49,427 bases of DNA from Bacteroidetes bacterium 37-13 (lineage in GTDB: Bacteria > Bacteroidota > Bacteroidia > Chitinophagales > LD1). Numbering within the stretch: position 1 is the first letter of the stretch; each line of letters opens with the position of its first letter. The translations under genes were made by a program, and so were the position numbers. The stretch lies in assembly GCA_001897535.1 (NCBI GenBank), contig MKTC01000039.1, forward strand, positions 1 through 49,427. Reading direction: 5' to 3'. Of the stretch, positions 18,314 through 27,517 are shown one piece after another. Below the pieces are notes generated by a model, which worked only from the letters and a program-made list of their open reading frames with translations, was not told the origin of the DNA and searched no databases.

Positions 18314-19843
18314 TTAGTCCGTAAATTTCTTTTCAGTTGGCGCATATCTTCCATGAACAGAAGTGAATAATCTATCCCAACGGATTTTCTTTAAAAGTGG
18401 TGCATTGTCATTTAAGCTAAGCCAAATAAACCATGCTTTCCCAACAATATGATCTTCGGGCACAAAACCCCAAAAACGGCTATCTTGCGAATTGTGGCGG
18501 TTATCGCCCATCATCCAATAGTAATCGAAATTAAAGGTAAATGTGCTGGTTTCTTTTCCATTGATAAAAAATTTGCCGTCTTTTTGCTCCACCGTGTTGC
18601 CTTCGTAATTTCTAATGCAGCGATTGTAAAAAGCATAAGTGCTATCGTTTAAATCAATAGTCAATCCTTTTTTTGGAATTAAAATTGGCCCGTAGTTATC
18701 TATATTCCAATGCGAATATTTTTCACTGTTTGGAAATAAATTTGTGCCCATATCTATGTTTTTATCATAGCTCCAAGGCGTAAGCGATTTCACAAAAGGA
18801 TGCTTGCGGAAACGCTCTGCATTACCTTTTGTCATCAGCACTACATAGTGCCCCGGCATATCCAATTCACCGCGAATTTCAATGCCTAAATCGTTCATTT
18901 CTTCAGGCGAAATATTTTGAGATTCGTTGGCAACAAGCAAGTAAGGTGTATTCAAGAATTCAGGACGATAAGCTGGTGCATTGTTAATGTACAACTCACC
19001 TTCTTTCACCTCCAAAATATCGCCCGGAATGCCCACGCAACGCTTGATATAATTTTCTCGCTTATCAACCGGGCGGGTAATTACTTTATAGGTTTGCCAC
19101 ACTTTTTCTCTGCCGTCTCTACGAACTAAATCGTAGTATGGCTGGGCGCTTTCAAACTCTTTGGTTACAGTATCTCCGGCAGGGAAATTAAACACTACCA
19201 TATCGTTTCGTTTCACTTTCACAAACGAAGGAAGTTTGGTATAAGGCAGCTTCAAAACTTCGGAATAAGCATTGGTATTTAGCACCGGAATAGTGTGGTG
19301 AAAAAACGGAATGGCAATAGGTGTCATTGGCACTCTTGCGCCATAGTGCATTTTGCTCACAAAAAGAAAATCGCCAATGAGCAAGGTTTTTTCCATTGAA
19401 CCTGTTGGAATAACATAAGCTTCTGCCACAAAAGTTCTGATAAGCCATGCCGCAACTACTGCAAACACAATGGCATCAGCCCATTCACGAAACATGCTGC
19501 GTTTGTAGGTTACAGAAGGCCCGCTCCATTTTTGGTCGCTTAAGCCCAGCCAAAGCAAGTAGAATGGCGCAAGTAAAACAGCAGCTAAATGTTCCACAAA
19601 ACTATGACGGTTGTAAGCTGTGCTTAAATCGGTAAGTTGCGATGCGATATAAAATAAATTTACGCCCGGAATAAACAGCATAAAAGTCCACCAACTTGGC
19701 TTATCTATTAACTTCTGCCATTCGTTGCTGCACACTACCGGCACAAATGCTTTCCAACCTTCAATACCGTGTTTTTTAAAAATAAAAAACGTACCGAGTC
19801 GAATGCCTAGCATGTAAAATAAAACGATGAAAAGAAAAATCAT
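18314..19843 (-). CDS. lepB: Signal peptidase I
   Basis: 509 residues, longer than the 324 of E. coli, as usual in Bacteroidota. The N-terminus has several membrane helices (about 1-20, 50-70, 88-105, 125-140). The catalytic Ser is in IPTGSMEKTLLIGD (about 147) and the general-base Lys in VKVKRNDMVVFNFP (about 212). YIKRCVGIPGD and MMGDNRHNSQDSRFWGFVP are the conserved S26 boxes D and E. It removes Sec signal peptides at the periplasmic face, which the T9SS cargo proteins here would need. An inserted segment lies between boxes D and E. No lepA or rnc is next to it. Confidence 0.96.
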   Translation of the reverse strand: MIFLFIVLFYMLGIRLGTFFIFKKHGIEGWKAFVPVVCSNEWQKLIDKPSWWTFMLFIPGVNLFYIASQLTDLSTAYNRHSFVEHLAAVLLAPFYLLWLGLSDQKWSGPSVTYKRSMFREWADAIVFAVVAAWLIRTFVAEAYVIPTGSMEKTLLIGDFLFVSKMHYGARVPMTPIAIPFFHHTIPVLNTNAYSEVLKLPYTKLPSFVKVKRNDMVVFNFPAGDTVTKEFESAQPYYDLVRRDGREKVWQTYKVITRPVDKRENYIKRCVGIPGDILEVKEGELYINNAPAYRPEFLNTPYLLVANESQNISPEEMNDLGIEIRGELDMPGHYVVLMTKGNAERFRKHPFVKSLTPWSYDKNIDMGTNLFPNSEKYSHWNIDNYGPILIPKKGLTIDLNDSTYAFYNRCIRNYEGNTVEQKDGKFFINGKETSTFTFNFDYYWMMGDNRHNSQDSRFWGFVPEDHIVGKAWFIWLSLNDNAPLLKKIRWDRLFTSVHGRYAPTEKKFTD

Positions 19844-19923
19844 TGAGTAGATTTAAAAAAGTATGTAGCAATATTACACTAAGCTGTGAGATATAGAAAG
19901 CTGTATTATAGTTTTTAAACAAG

Positions 19924-19949
19924 TAAGGCGCTTTTTGATAAGCGCCTTA
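19924..19949 (-). terminator. Hairpin downstream of atpH
   Basis: TAAGGCGCT (19924-19932) pairs with AGCGCCTTA (19941-19949) with an eight-base loop, 24 bases past the atpH stop. The T-run on the minus strand is weak (ACTTGTTTAAAAAC), so termination efficiency is uncertain, but it marks the end of the atp unit. Confidence 0.5.
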
Positions 19950-19972
19950 ATATAAAACTGAGTAATACTTTT

Positions 19973-20533
19973 CTAATATTTCTTTACATAACTGTCATCA
20001 ATTACTGCATTGCTTAAATGCTGTAAACTGCGCGAAACGCTTGCATCTACTTGCTTATCGCCATATTGAAGAATAAAACCGCCAATAAGAGACTCATCTA
20101 CCACTTCATTTAAATCTATAGTGGCAAGATTGGCTTGCTTTTTCAATGTACTTACAATAGTTTCTACTGTAGCAGTATCTAATTTTGTAGCAGAAGTAAG
20201 TGTAACGGTTGTGATATGTTTAAGCGCTTTATATTGTTCAATAAAAGCGGCTGTAATTTCCGGCAAATAGGTTTCTCTTCCTTTTTTTACTAATAGTTCC
20301 AAGAACTTATAGGTAAGCTCGCTTACTTTGCCATCGAATAGTTTTTTTAAAACCGATAGCTTTTTATCAGGAAGAATAATTGGACTTTTCAAAAAAAGTT
20401 TCAACTCTTTGCTGGCAACAACCAGTGCGTGAATACCTAATACTTCTGTGTAAACAGTTTCTAAAGCATTGTGCTCTTGCGCTAATTCCAATAAAGATTT
20501 TGAATATCTGGAAGCTAAACGAAATGAACTCAT
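19973..20533 (-). CDS. atpH: ATP synthase F1 subunit delta
   Basis: 186 residues. It links F1 to the b-subunit stalk. The N-terminal helical bundle begins MSSFRLASRYSKSLLELAQEH, and the C-terminal DESLIGGFILQYGDKQVDASV is the OSCP/delta signature. It starts 8 bases after atpF. In most Bacteroidota atpA and atpG follow; here a hairpin and then lepB follow instead. Confidence 0.95.
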   Translation of the reverse strand: MSSFRLASRYSKSLLELAQEHNALETVYTEVLGIHALVVASKELKLFLKSPIILPDKKLSVLKKLFDGKVSELTYKFLELLVKKGRETYLPEITAAFIEQYKALKHITTVTLTSATKLDTATVETIVSTLKKQANLATIDLNEVVDESLIGGFILQYGDKQVDASVSRSLQHLSNAVIDDSYVKKY

Positions 20534-20541
20534 GGTTTAAA

Positions 20542-21066
20542 TTAGTTGAGGTTAGTTTGTTTAACTAAATCTGCTACATAAGCCTGTTGGTCTGCATTGC
20601 TTTTAAGCTCTTTACGAATTACTTTTTCTGCAATTTCTAAAGCAACTGTACCAACCTGATTTTTTAATTCTGCCAAAGCCGCACGCTTTTGGTTTTCAAT
20701 TTCATTAAGCGCTTGGCGAACTTTCACATCAGCTTCGGCTTGTGCTTTAGCAACGATATCGTTTTTCACTTTCTCGGCAGCTACTTTTGCTTCGGCAATA
20801 ATGCGGCTTCTTTCTTCGCGAGCTTCATTTAATAAAGCTTCATTTTTAGAAGTTAGATTAGCCATTTCTGCCTTAGCAGCTTCTGCGCTTTTAAGTGCGT
20901 TTTCAATACTTTCTTCGCGCTCTTTTAATGCGTTAGCAATTGGTTTAAAAGCGAATTTGCCTAATACTACCCACAATAAAACAAATACAACGGTTGTCCA
21001 AATCATTAAACCCGGATCCGGAGTGATTAAGCTAAATGCGCTACCTTCTGATAATAATGTAAACAT
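20542..21066 (-). CDS. atpF: ATP synthase Fo subunit b
   Basis: 174 residues. One N-terminal membrane helix (PGLMIWTTVVFVLLWVVLGKF) is followed by a long charged coiled coil with heptads such as REESIENALKSAEAAKAEM, the peripheral stalk. Starting MFTLLSEGSAFSLITPDPG is normal for Bacteroidota. It lies between atpE (96 bases upstream, containing a hairpin) and atpH (8 bases downstream). Confidence 0.95.
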   Translation of the reverse strand: MFTLLSEGSAFSLITPDPGLMIWTTVVFVLLWVVLGKFAFKPIANALKEREESIENALKSAEAAKAEMANLTSKNEALLNEAREERSRIIAEAKVAAEKVKNDIVAKAQAEADVKVRQALNEIENQKRAALAELKNQVGTVALEIAEKVIRKELKSNADQQAYVADLVKQTNLN

Positions 21067-21105
21067 TGATATTGTTTTTTATTTGTTTTTGTTTTTTACT
21101 TTTTG

Positions 21106-21141
21106 AAAAAGCTGCCTGCGTGGCAATCCCAATCGCAGGCA
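21106..21141 (-). terminator. Terminator-like hairpin between atpE and atpF
   Basis: TGCCTGCG (21113-21120) pairs perfectly with CGCAGGCA (21134-21141) with a 13-base loop. On the minus strand the hairpin is followed by GCTTTTTC (T-run 21110-21106). It lies inside the atp operon, between the c- and b-subunit genes, where it could partly terminate or stabilise the upstream message. Confidence 0.5.
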
Positions 21142-21162
21142 AACTTCAATTTGGTTGGTGCA

Positions 21163-21411
<249 letters not shown>

Positions 21412-21427
21412 TTATTAAATACAAATT

Positions 21428-22471
21428 TTAATGTGCCTCTTGTGTGTGGTGATGCTCTTCGGTAGCCATTCCAATATAAACTGCTGCCAACATGGCAAAT
21501 ATAAAGGCTTGAATAAAAGCAATCAACACTTCGATAAGGTCTATAAACAAGGTGAATGGTACAGAAACTGCTATTCCGAGTCCTGAGCCGATTGTTCCCC
21601 ACAAACTTCCAAATACAAAAATTAAACTTATTAAACTCAACACCACAATGTGTCCTGCTGCGATATTGGCAAATAAACGAATGAAGAGTGTGATTACTTT
21701 AGTTAATACACCTAACAATTCAACCGGAATAAGCAATGGTGCTAACCAAATTGGATCCGGCACAAAGATGTGCTTCCAATAGTATTTATTAGCTTTAATA
21801 TTTACAATTATGCCTGTAATAATTGCCAAAGCCATTGTAAATGCTATGTTTCCGGTAACGTTTGCACTACCCGGAAAAAACGGCACCAAGCCTAATAAAT
21901 TACAGATAAGAATAAAGAAAAAAAGCGACATAATAAATGGCAGGTAATAGTCGGCTTTTTTACCTAATGCTTGTTTAGCAATATCTTCCCGCACAAAAAT
22001 AACCAATGGTTCCATAAGCGATTGTAAGCCTTTTGGCGCTTGGTTCTTACGCTTTTCGTAAGAATTTTTCATGCTAAAAAACACAAAACACATAATAGCT
22101 GCTGCCAATAAAATGCCAAACACGTTTTTAGTAATAGAAAGATCAATATATTTTTCTTCAGCATTTATTGGTTTTACTCTGCTGTGTTCCATTTGGTAGC
22201 CGGCAGCTTGCATTGCTTCTGCGTTGCTGCTCATAAAAAACGAAGTTTTGCCGGTAGTAATATTATAGATAATACAAGGTAGCGGAACGGCAACACCGTG
22301 CACAATTTCAAATTCGTTGGCATCGGCAATGTGATGCAATATCATTGGTGTAGGGTTGTAAACCTCACTTTCCTTCTTAGTTATTGGATTGGTAATTTCT
22401 TCGGTAGAGTTAATAGCGAAAGCGCCTAATGCTAAAACGGTAACTAAGAGCGACAATAAATATTTCTTCAT
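21428..22471 (-). CDS. atpB: ATP synthase Fo subunit a
   Basis: 347 residues, longer than the 271 of E. coli because of an N-terminal signal-like segment (MKKYLLSLLVTVLALGAFA) and an extra periplasmic stretch. The essential Arg lies in TLFIRLFANIAAGHIV, and PLVIFVREDIAKQALG and FIQAFIFAMLAAVYIG match the family. The C-terminus is His-rich (EEHHHTQEAH). First gene of the atpBEFH unit, with a good promoter 30-60 bases upstream. Confidence 0.96.
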   Translation of the reverse strand: MKKYLLSLLVTVLALGAFAINSTEEITNPITKKESEVYNPTPMILHHIADANEFEIVHGVAVPLPCIIYNITTGKTSFFMSSNAEAMQAAGYQMEHSRVKPINAEEKYIDLSITKNVFGILLAAAIMCFVFFSMKNSYEKRKNQAPKGLQSLMEPLVIFVREDIAKQALGKKADYYLPFIMSLFFFILICNLLGLVPFFPGSANVTGNIAFTMALAIITGIIVNIKANKYYWKHIFVPDPIWLAPLLIPVELLGVLTKVITLFIRLFANIAAGHIVVLSLISLIFVFGSLWGTIGSGLGIAVSVPFTLFIDLIEVLIAFIQAFIFAMLAAVYIGMATEEHHHTQEAH

Positions 22472-22500
22472 TTTATATAGGTAGCTTTTAAAATGCCGCG

Positions 22501-22531
22501 CGAAAGTAAATGTTTGAGCCTGAAAAGCAAA
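22501..22531 (-). promoter_or_regulatory. Promoter of the atp operon
   Basis: On the minus strand TTTG (22531-22528) lies 19 bases before TACTTTCG (22508-22501), a Bacteroidota -33/-7 pair with TTCG for TTTG. The predicted start near 22494 leaves about 23 bases before the atpB ATG at 22471. Confidence 0.5.
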
Positions 22532-22576
22532 TGATTTTTAGAGAAAAACGCGTTATTATTTTAAAATAGTAGAAAT

Positions 22577-22742
22577 ATGCTGCGTAATGTATATAAAGAA
22601 GTACAAGAAATAGCAAGATACATGCAAAACTATTTCAATGCATTCAATGAAAGGTGAAACTTTATACAAAGAATTACCCTTTAGATATGCATACAAATTA
22701 GAGCGCGCAGTAAAAAATTACCTCTGCGAAGAATTAAATTGA
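22577..22742 (+). other. Two overlapping micro-ORFs, doubtful
   Basis: ATG at 22577 opens 26 codons (MLRNVYKEVQEIARYMQNYF...) ending at TGA 22655-22657. Overlapping in another frame, ATG at 22647 opens 31 codons (MKGETLYKELPFRYAYKLER...) ending at 22742. Both peptides are helical, rich in Lys, Glu and Tyr, and of similar composition, so they could be a tiny coupled pair or a frameshifted remnant of one small gene. No homologue is recognised and no strong ribosome-binding site is visible. It sits in the gap between atpB and the M42 peptidase, opposite in strand to both. Confidence 0.25.
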
Positions 22743-22757
22743 TTTTTGATTGTTGAA

Positions 22758-23807
22758 CTAAAACTTCCAATCAAAACTATCCAATTCGCTCACGCTTGCT
22801 TTTAATAAATCAATCGAAGCGCGAATATCTGCTTTGTGCGACATTTCAATAACAGAGTGAATATGACGCGTAGGAATTGAAACCGCTCCGGCAATAGTTC
22901 CATTTGTTGCCATGCGTTGCATTCCGGCAGTATCAGTTCCGCCCGCAGGTAAAAGTTCCGGTTGCCATTTTATATTGTGCTTGGCAGCTAAAGCTTTCAT
23001 GTAGCGCACCATTCTGTAATCGCAAATGGTTGAAGAATCCATTATTTTAATTCCTGTTCCTTCGCCTAATTTAGTGATGTTATCTTCTGGCTTTGCCTCT
23101 GGTGTATCAAATGCAATAGTTGTGTCTAATCCGAAACTAAAATCGGGATTGATGTGGTGTGCTGCTACGTGTGCTCCTCTAATTCCTACTTCTTCTTGTA
23201 CGGTGAAAACACCATAAAAATCATAAGGAATTTCAGTGTTTTTCATCTCTTTCAATACTTCCATGAGTATAAAAACAGAAACGCGATTATCTAAACTTTT
23301 GCAGTTTACACATTCACCCATTTCAATCAATTCGCGCTGGCGCGAAACCGGAGAACCGATTTCAACTATTTTTTCAACCTCAGATTTTGGCAATCCTAAA
23401 TCAATAAAGTAGTCTTTAATTTGAGTGAGTTTACCGCGTTCTTCGGGCGTCATTAAGTGAATTGGTTTTGAACCCATTACTCCAATTATATCTTTTTTTC
23501 CATGCACAATTACGCGCTGTGCCGTAAGCGTTTTTGGGTCGAAACCGCCAATTGGGTAAAAGCGTAAAAACCCTTTATCATCTATCATGTTTACGATAAA
23601 GCCAATTTCGTCCATGTGGGCAGCAGCCATTACTCTTTTTTCACTGCTTTTCCCCTTTTTCACTGCAATAAGATTTCCCATTGCATCGGTGTATAATTTA
23701 TCTGTAAATCCTTGTAGCTCGTGGGTTACCAACTCGCGCACTTTTTGTTCAAAACCGGAAATGCCCGGTGTTTCGCAGGTTTCTTTTAGTAGTGTTACGT
23801 TTATCAT
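22758..23807 (-). CDS. M42-family aminopeptidase/endoglucanase-like metallopeptidase
   Basis: 349 residues. The two-metal aminopeptidase residues are visible: His in AAHMDEIGFIV, Asp in CKSLDNRVSVF, the Glu pair in VQEEVGIRGAH, Asp in FGLDTTIAFDTP and His in PTRHIHSVIE. GGTDTAGMQ is also conserved. Family members form tetrahedral dodecamers that trim peptides in the cytoplasm; some are annotated as glucanases (FrvX/CelM), which is less likely to be the true activity. No signal peptide. Confidence 0.9.
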   Translation of the reverse strand: MINVTLLKETCETPGISGFEQKVRELVTHELQGFTDKLYTDAMGNLIAVKKGKSSEKRVMAAAHMDEIGFIVNMIDDKGFLRFYPIGGFDPKTLTAQRVIVHGKKDIIGVMGSKPIHLMTPEERGKLTQIKDYFIDLGLPKSEVEKIVEIGSPVSRQRELIEMGECVNCKSLDNRVSVFILMEVLKEMKNTEIPYDFYGVFTVQEEVGIRGAHVAAHHINPDFSFGLDTTIAFDTPEAKPEDNITKLGEGTGIKIMDSSTICDYRMVRYMKALAAKHNIKWQPELLPAGGTDTAGMQRMATNGTIAGAVSIPTRHIHSVIEMSHKADIRASIDLLKASVSELDSFDWKF

Positions 23808-23849
23808 GAGGTTGCAAACTTATGAAAATCTATAGTTGAAAACAGATAT

Positions 23850-24560
23850 TTATTTCGCTTTAGCAATAGCTTCTAACAATTCCGGCTCTTCAATTAACCC
23901 TGTGCTGCGCCACACCTCTTTTCCTTGTTTGTAGAGTACTAAAAGTGGAATTCCTACCACGTTCATATAGTCAGCAACTTTGGAATTTTTATCTACATCA
24001 ATTTCCAACAATTCTACTGTGTTAGCATTAGCTGTAACTACTTTTTCCACTATTGGTTTTAATATTTTGCAAGGCCCGCACCAAACTGCATTAAAATCAA
24101 CCAACACTAATTTTTCTTTATTTATGCTTTTAAGATATTCTTCTTGCGACATGGAATGAGATTTGGTTTCTGCAGTACCCGATTGCACCGGCATTCCGGC
24201 ATTTGTCCAGCTTAAAATTCCACCTTCTAAATTATACACATTTTTAAACCCTTCTGCAATGGCAATTTGAGCGGCAGAGCTACTTCTTCCTCCACTAAGG
24301 CAATACAAGTACAATGGCTCGTCTTTATCCAATTCACTTAATAGCTCTTTAAAATTACTTTGGTTTATATCTATATTTTCGGCATTTGCAATATGGCGTT
24401 CTGCAAATTCTTGCGGTGTACGCACATCTACCAGTTGAATACCGGCAGTGCTAATTTGTTTTTCAAAATCGTTGGCAGAAAGGTTATTTACTTTTTGTCC
24501 GGAATTGCCACAAGCTACCAACAGCAACAAAGACAGCGCGAATGGAATAATGTTTTTCAT
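23850..24560 (-). CDS. Rhodanese-thioredoxin fusion lipoprotein
   Basis: 236 residues, starting at the ATG giving MKNIIPFALSLLLLVACGNS, a lipoprotein signal with Cys at about 17; 60 extra bases upstream in frame are not signal-like. At about 28-125 is a rhodanese domain (LVDVRTPQEFAERHI, active-site loop YCLSGGRSS). At about 140-236 is a thioredoxin domain with the redox site AVWCGPCKILKP and the cis-Pro in GIPLLVLYK. The two would act in the periplasm on sulfur transfer and on disulfide or persulfide reduction. The domain pair on one lipoprotein suggests that the thioredoxin reduces the rhodanese persulfide. Confidence 0.88.
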   Translation of the reverse strand: MKNIIPFALSLLLLVACGNSGQKVNNLSANDFEKQISTAGIQLVDVRTPQEFAERHIANAENIDINQSNFKELLSELDKDEPLYLYCLSGGRSSSAAQIAIAEGFKNVYNLEGGILSWTNAGMPVQSGTAETKSHSMSQEEYLKSINKEKLVLVDFNAVWCGPCKILKPIVEKVVTANANTVELLEIDVDKNSKVADYMNVVGIPLLVLYKQGKEVWRSTGLIEEPELLEAIAKAK

Positions 24561-24661
24561 TTGCAGATATTTAGTTTTTCTTTTGATTGAAAAGAATAAC
24601 TGCAAAACTAAACAAAGCATTTTGGCTTTGTGTTACAAAAATTACTTTAGGTGCAACTGGG

Positions 24662-26731
24662 CTATTTTTTAGGCTTCGTTAAGTTTTTGCTAATGGTGAA
24701 AAAGAAAGCTGTGCCATAGCCCGGTTCACTTTCAAACCAAATTTCTCCACCGTGCAGATGTACGATTTTTTTGCAGATGGCAAGTCCGATTCCCGTTCCC
24801 GGAAAGTCTGCTTCGGAATGTAATCGCTGAAAAATATGGAATATTTTTTCTTTAAATTCTTGTTCAATTCCAATGCCATTATCGCGAATTACAAAGAGCC
24901 ATTCTTTCTGATGGTCTTCCACATTCACAATCACTTTTGGATTGCGGTCTTTTACAAACTTTATGGCGTTATCAATTAAGTTTTGAAAAAGCTGCATCAA
25001 TTGGTTGCTATCGCCAAAAACCGTAGGTAAATTACCTATCTGCAATTCCACATTTTTACTTGCAATATGGCTTTCGATATTCTTTAAAACAATCTGGGTA
25101 ACATCGTTCAAATTTACATTGGTAAACGGTTTGGGGCGTGTGTTTATACGCGAATAGTTGAGCAAATCTTGAATAAGTCTTTGCATTCGTTTTGCTCCTG
25201 CAACCGAAAAATCTATAAACTCTTTTCCATCGCCTTGCAATCGGTCGCCATATCTACTTTCCAATAATTGCAAGTAGCTGGAAATGGTGCGAAGCGGACC
25301 TTGCAAGTCGTGGCTGGCGATATATGCAAAGCGCTCCAACTCTTCGTTGCTGCGCTTTAGTTCAGTTGTTTGTTCTTCTAACTTTAGTTGAATTTTCTTT
25401 AAGTCGGTAATGTCCATTACCATCAACATACCGTAAATAACATCGCCTTCATTATTTCTAATCGGCAAATAATTTATTTGATAAACCAATTGGTCTTGCT
25501 CTAATTCATAAGAGCCGGAAATACCATCTATTGCCCATTTGTAAATATGTTCAACTTCTTTTAGTTGGTCATCGGTAAAGAGTTCATAAATGCTTTTTCC
25601 TTCTATCAATTCCCTGTTTAAGCTAATGAAACCAATTAAGTTTCCTTCAGCCAAAAGATAGCGTAGGTTTTTATCGAAAACAAAAATTGCTGAGCGTGGA
25701 ATATTTCTTGCAATTTGACGATAAAGATTCTCAGATATTCTAAGTGTTTTATTAGCGCTTTCTAAATCTTTTGTTCGTTCTTGAACTTTATTTTCAAGTT
25801 CTACATTTAGCTTGTGAAGCAAATGTTGGCTCTTAATTCTACTCGAAATATCGCGCACATTTAGCAGTAAGGCAGGCTTTGCATTGTAGGTAAATTTTGA
25901 AACTTTTACTTCTATTGGAAGTACCTCTCCACTTGAGGTAAGTGCCAAAGATTCAAACACATTCATTTCGCCTTTAGCAAGAAGCGGCTGGCGTGTTTCC
26001 ATTGCTTCAATTTGAGTAGTTGGCGTTAATGTCGCAATATTTTTCCCTACAAAATCTTCGCGTTTTTTCCCATACATTTTACATGCTTCATCATTCACAT
26101 CTAAAATGTTGCCGTTTAAATCTTCCAAAAAAATTGCATCAGGAGAATTATTAAATATTTCTCTGAACTGCTTTTCGCTATTTTTTAATGCGATTTGAGC
26201 GAGTTTCCGCTCTTTAATTTCGCTGGTTAATTTACTATTGGCAGTAGTAAGCTCACGAGTTCTAAGATTTACCAAACTCTCAAATTCTTCTTTCGACTTG
26301 CGCAATTCGCTTTCTGCATTTCGTTGCTTGGTAATGTTTGTCATAAAAGCAATTACACCGACAAAAATACCTTCGCCATCAAAAAAAGGCCTGCCCGAAA
26401 TTCTAAACCATAGCGGCTCTCCATTCTTGTTTACCACCTCTAATTCGTACGTATCAGAAACGCCTTTTTTTCTAAGTTTTTCTTTTTCCTGAACTGTTTT
26501 ATATGGAATGCCTTTGCGCAAAAACTGGTAGCCGGATGAGCCGGAAATTTCATCGAAAGTATAACCTAATTGGCTGCAAAATTTTTCATTGGCAAAAACT
26601 ATGTTGCCTTCAGCATTTTTAATGAAAATAGCTTCATTAAATAAGTCTAATAGCTCTTTGTAATCCGAAAGCTGATGGAAATTCAACTGCGGCTTGCTAC
26701 GCTGCTTTTCCTGTTTTTGGGTTTTCGACAT
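24662..26731 (-). CDS. Hybrid-free PAS histidine kinase (three PAS domains)
   Basis: 689 residues with no clear transmembrane helix, so probably cytoplasmic. PAS domains lie at about 25-135 (FNEAIFIKNAEGNIVFANEKF), 185-300 (DAIFLEDLNGNILDVNDEA) and 340-450 (RSAIFVFDKNLRYLLAEGN), joined by coiled coils. The phospho-acceptor His is in YIASHDLQGPLRTISSY (about 474). The ATPase domain has the N-box LIDNAIKFV, G1 RDNGIGIEQ, F-box IFQRLH and G2 GTGIGLAICKKIV. No receiver domain or response regulator is adjacent, so its partner is unknown; the single-domain regulator at 16847 is one candidate. Confidence 0.92.
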   Translation of the reverse strand: MSKTQKQEKQRSKPQLNFHQLSDYKELLDLFNEAIFIKNAEGNIVFANEKFCSQLGYTFDEISGSSGYQFLRKGIPYKTVQEKEKLRKKGVSDTYELEVVNKNGEPLWFRISGRPFFDGEGIFVGVIAFMTNITKQRNAESELRKSKEEFESLVNLRTRELTTANSKLTSEIKERKLAQIALKNSEKQFREIFNNSPDAIFLEDLNGNILDVNDEACKMYGKKREDFVGKNIATLTPTTQIEAMETRQPLLAKGEMNVFESLALTSSGEVLPIEVKVSKFTYNAKPALLLNVRDISSRIKSQHLLHKLNVELENKVQERTKDLESANKTLRISENLYRQIARNIPRSAIFVFDKNLRYLLAEGNLIGFISLNRELIEGKSIYELFTDDQLKEVEHIYKWAIDGISGSYELEQDQLVYQINYLPIRNNEGDVIYGMLMVMDITDLKKIQLKLEEQTTELKRSNEELERFAYIASHDLQGPLRTISSYLQLLESRYGDRLQGDGKEFIDFSVAGAKRMQRLIQDLLNYSRINTRPKPFTNVNLNDVTQIVLKNIESHIASKNVELQIGNLPTVFGDSNQLMQLFQNLIDNAIKFVKDRNPKVIVNVEDHQKEWLFVIRDNGIGIEQEFKEKIFHIFQRLHSEADFPGTGIGLAICKKIVHLHGGEIWFESEPGYGTAFFFTISKNLTKPKK

Positions 26732-26908
26732 TCTACAATTTTGTTGAAGCTAAAGGTAATGCAATTAAATAAAATGCTTGTACGAAATTTAAACGATTTA
26801 GTTCTATTCCGAAACAACGAATATTATACTTTGTAAATGTTTGAAGCTAAAAATATGAATAATCAAATCTTATTTAGAGCGCTGCAAAAGCAAGTATTTC
26901 CGCAATTC

Positions 26909-27517
26909 TTAGTATTTTGCTTGAGTGCTTTTAAGTAGGTTGAAAAGTAAATCTTTCGCCCTAAAAAGTTGTGCTTTTACTGTACCAAGCGGCAAATCTA
27001 ATTGAGCAGCAATTTCTTCGTAGCTCAACTCGTCAAAATAGCGCATTTCAATAAGCTGCTTATACTTTGGTGATAATTTTTCTATCACTTCTCTTATGCG
27101 TGCAGCTCGCTGTTCTTTAATAATACTTTGCTCCGGGTTTGGATTGTAATCTGCTACCGCAATAGTTGGAGACTCTCCTTCTTCGTTCGTAATAGTAGAA
27201 GAATCTAATGAAGTAGTTTGCAGTCTTTTTTTCCGGATAAAATCAATACAGTTATTCGTTGCAATTTTAAACAGCCAAGTGCTGAAAGCATATTCTGCGC
27301 TGTAATTCCTTAAACTATTAAATGCTTTGCTAAACGCTTCTTGCGTTAAATCTTCGGCATCATCTCTATTATGAACCATTTTAAGCACCATAAAATAGAT
27401 GCTGTCGCGGTAGCGCTCCATTAGTTTGGCAAACGATTGCTGGTTGCCTTGCTGTGCAAGAACCACCAACTCCATGTCCTCTTTAGCTCGCGGTGAAAAT
27501 TTTGAATTTAGTTCCAA
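26909..27517 (-). CDS. ECF-type RNA polymerase sigma factor
   Basis: 202 residues. Region 2: ERYRDSIYFMVLKMVHNRDDAEDLTQEAFSKAF, then YAFSTWLFKIATNNCIDFIRKKR. Region 4: LSPKYKQLIEMRYFDELSYEEIAAQLDLPLGTVKAQLFRAK. The start used is a TTG (27517) because the resulting FSPRAKEDMELV matches the N-terminus I recall for this Bacteroidota sigma subgroup; the first ATG (27475) would remove it. It overlaps the end of the upstream glycosyltransferase gene by 10 bases, so translation is probably coupled. No anti-sigma (FecR) or SusC partner is adjacent. Confidence 0.88.
   Translation of the reverse strand: MELNSKFSPRAKEDMELVVLAQQGNQQSFAKLMERYRDSIYFMVLKMVHNRDDAEDLTQEAFSKAFNSLRNYSAEYAFSTWLFKIATNNCIDFIRKKRLQTTSLDSSTITNEEGESPTIAVADYNPNPEQSIIKEQRAARIREVIEKLSPKYKQLIEMRYFDELSYEEIAAQLDLPLGTVKAQLFRAKDLLFNLLKSTQAKY

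Noticed and set aside
26837-26938. 33-codon plus-strand ORF overlapping the end of the sigma factor gene
   Set aside because: Runs antisense into a real gene and has no independent support.
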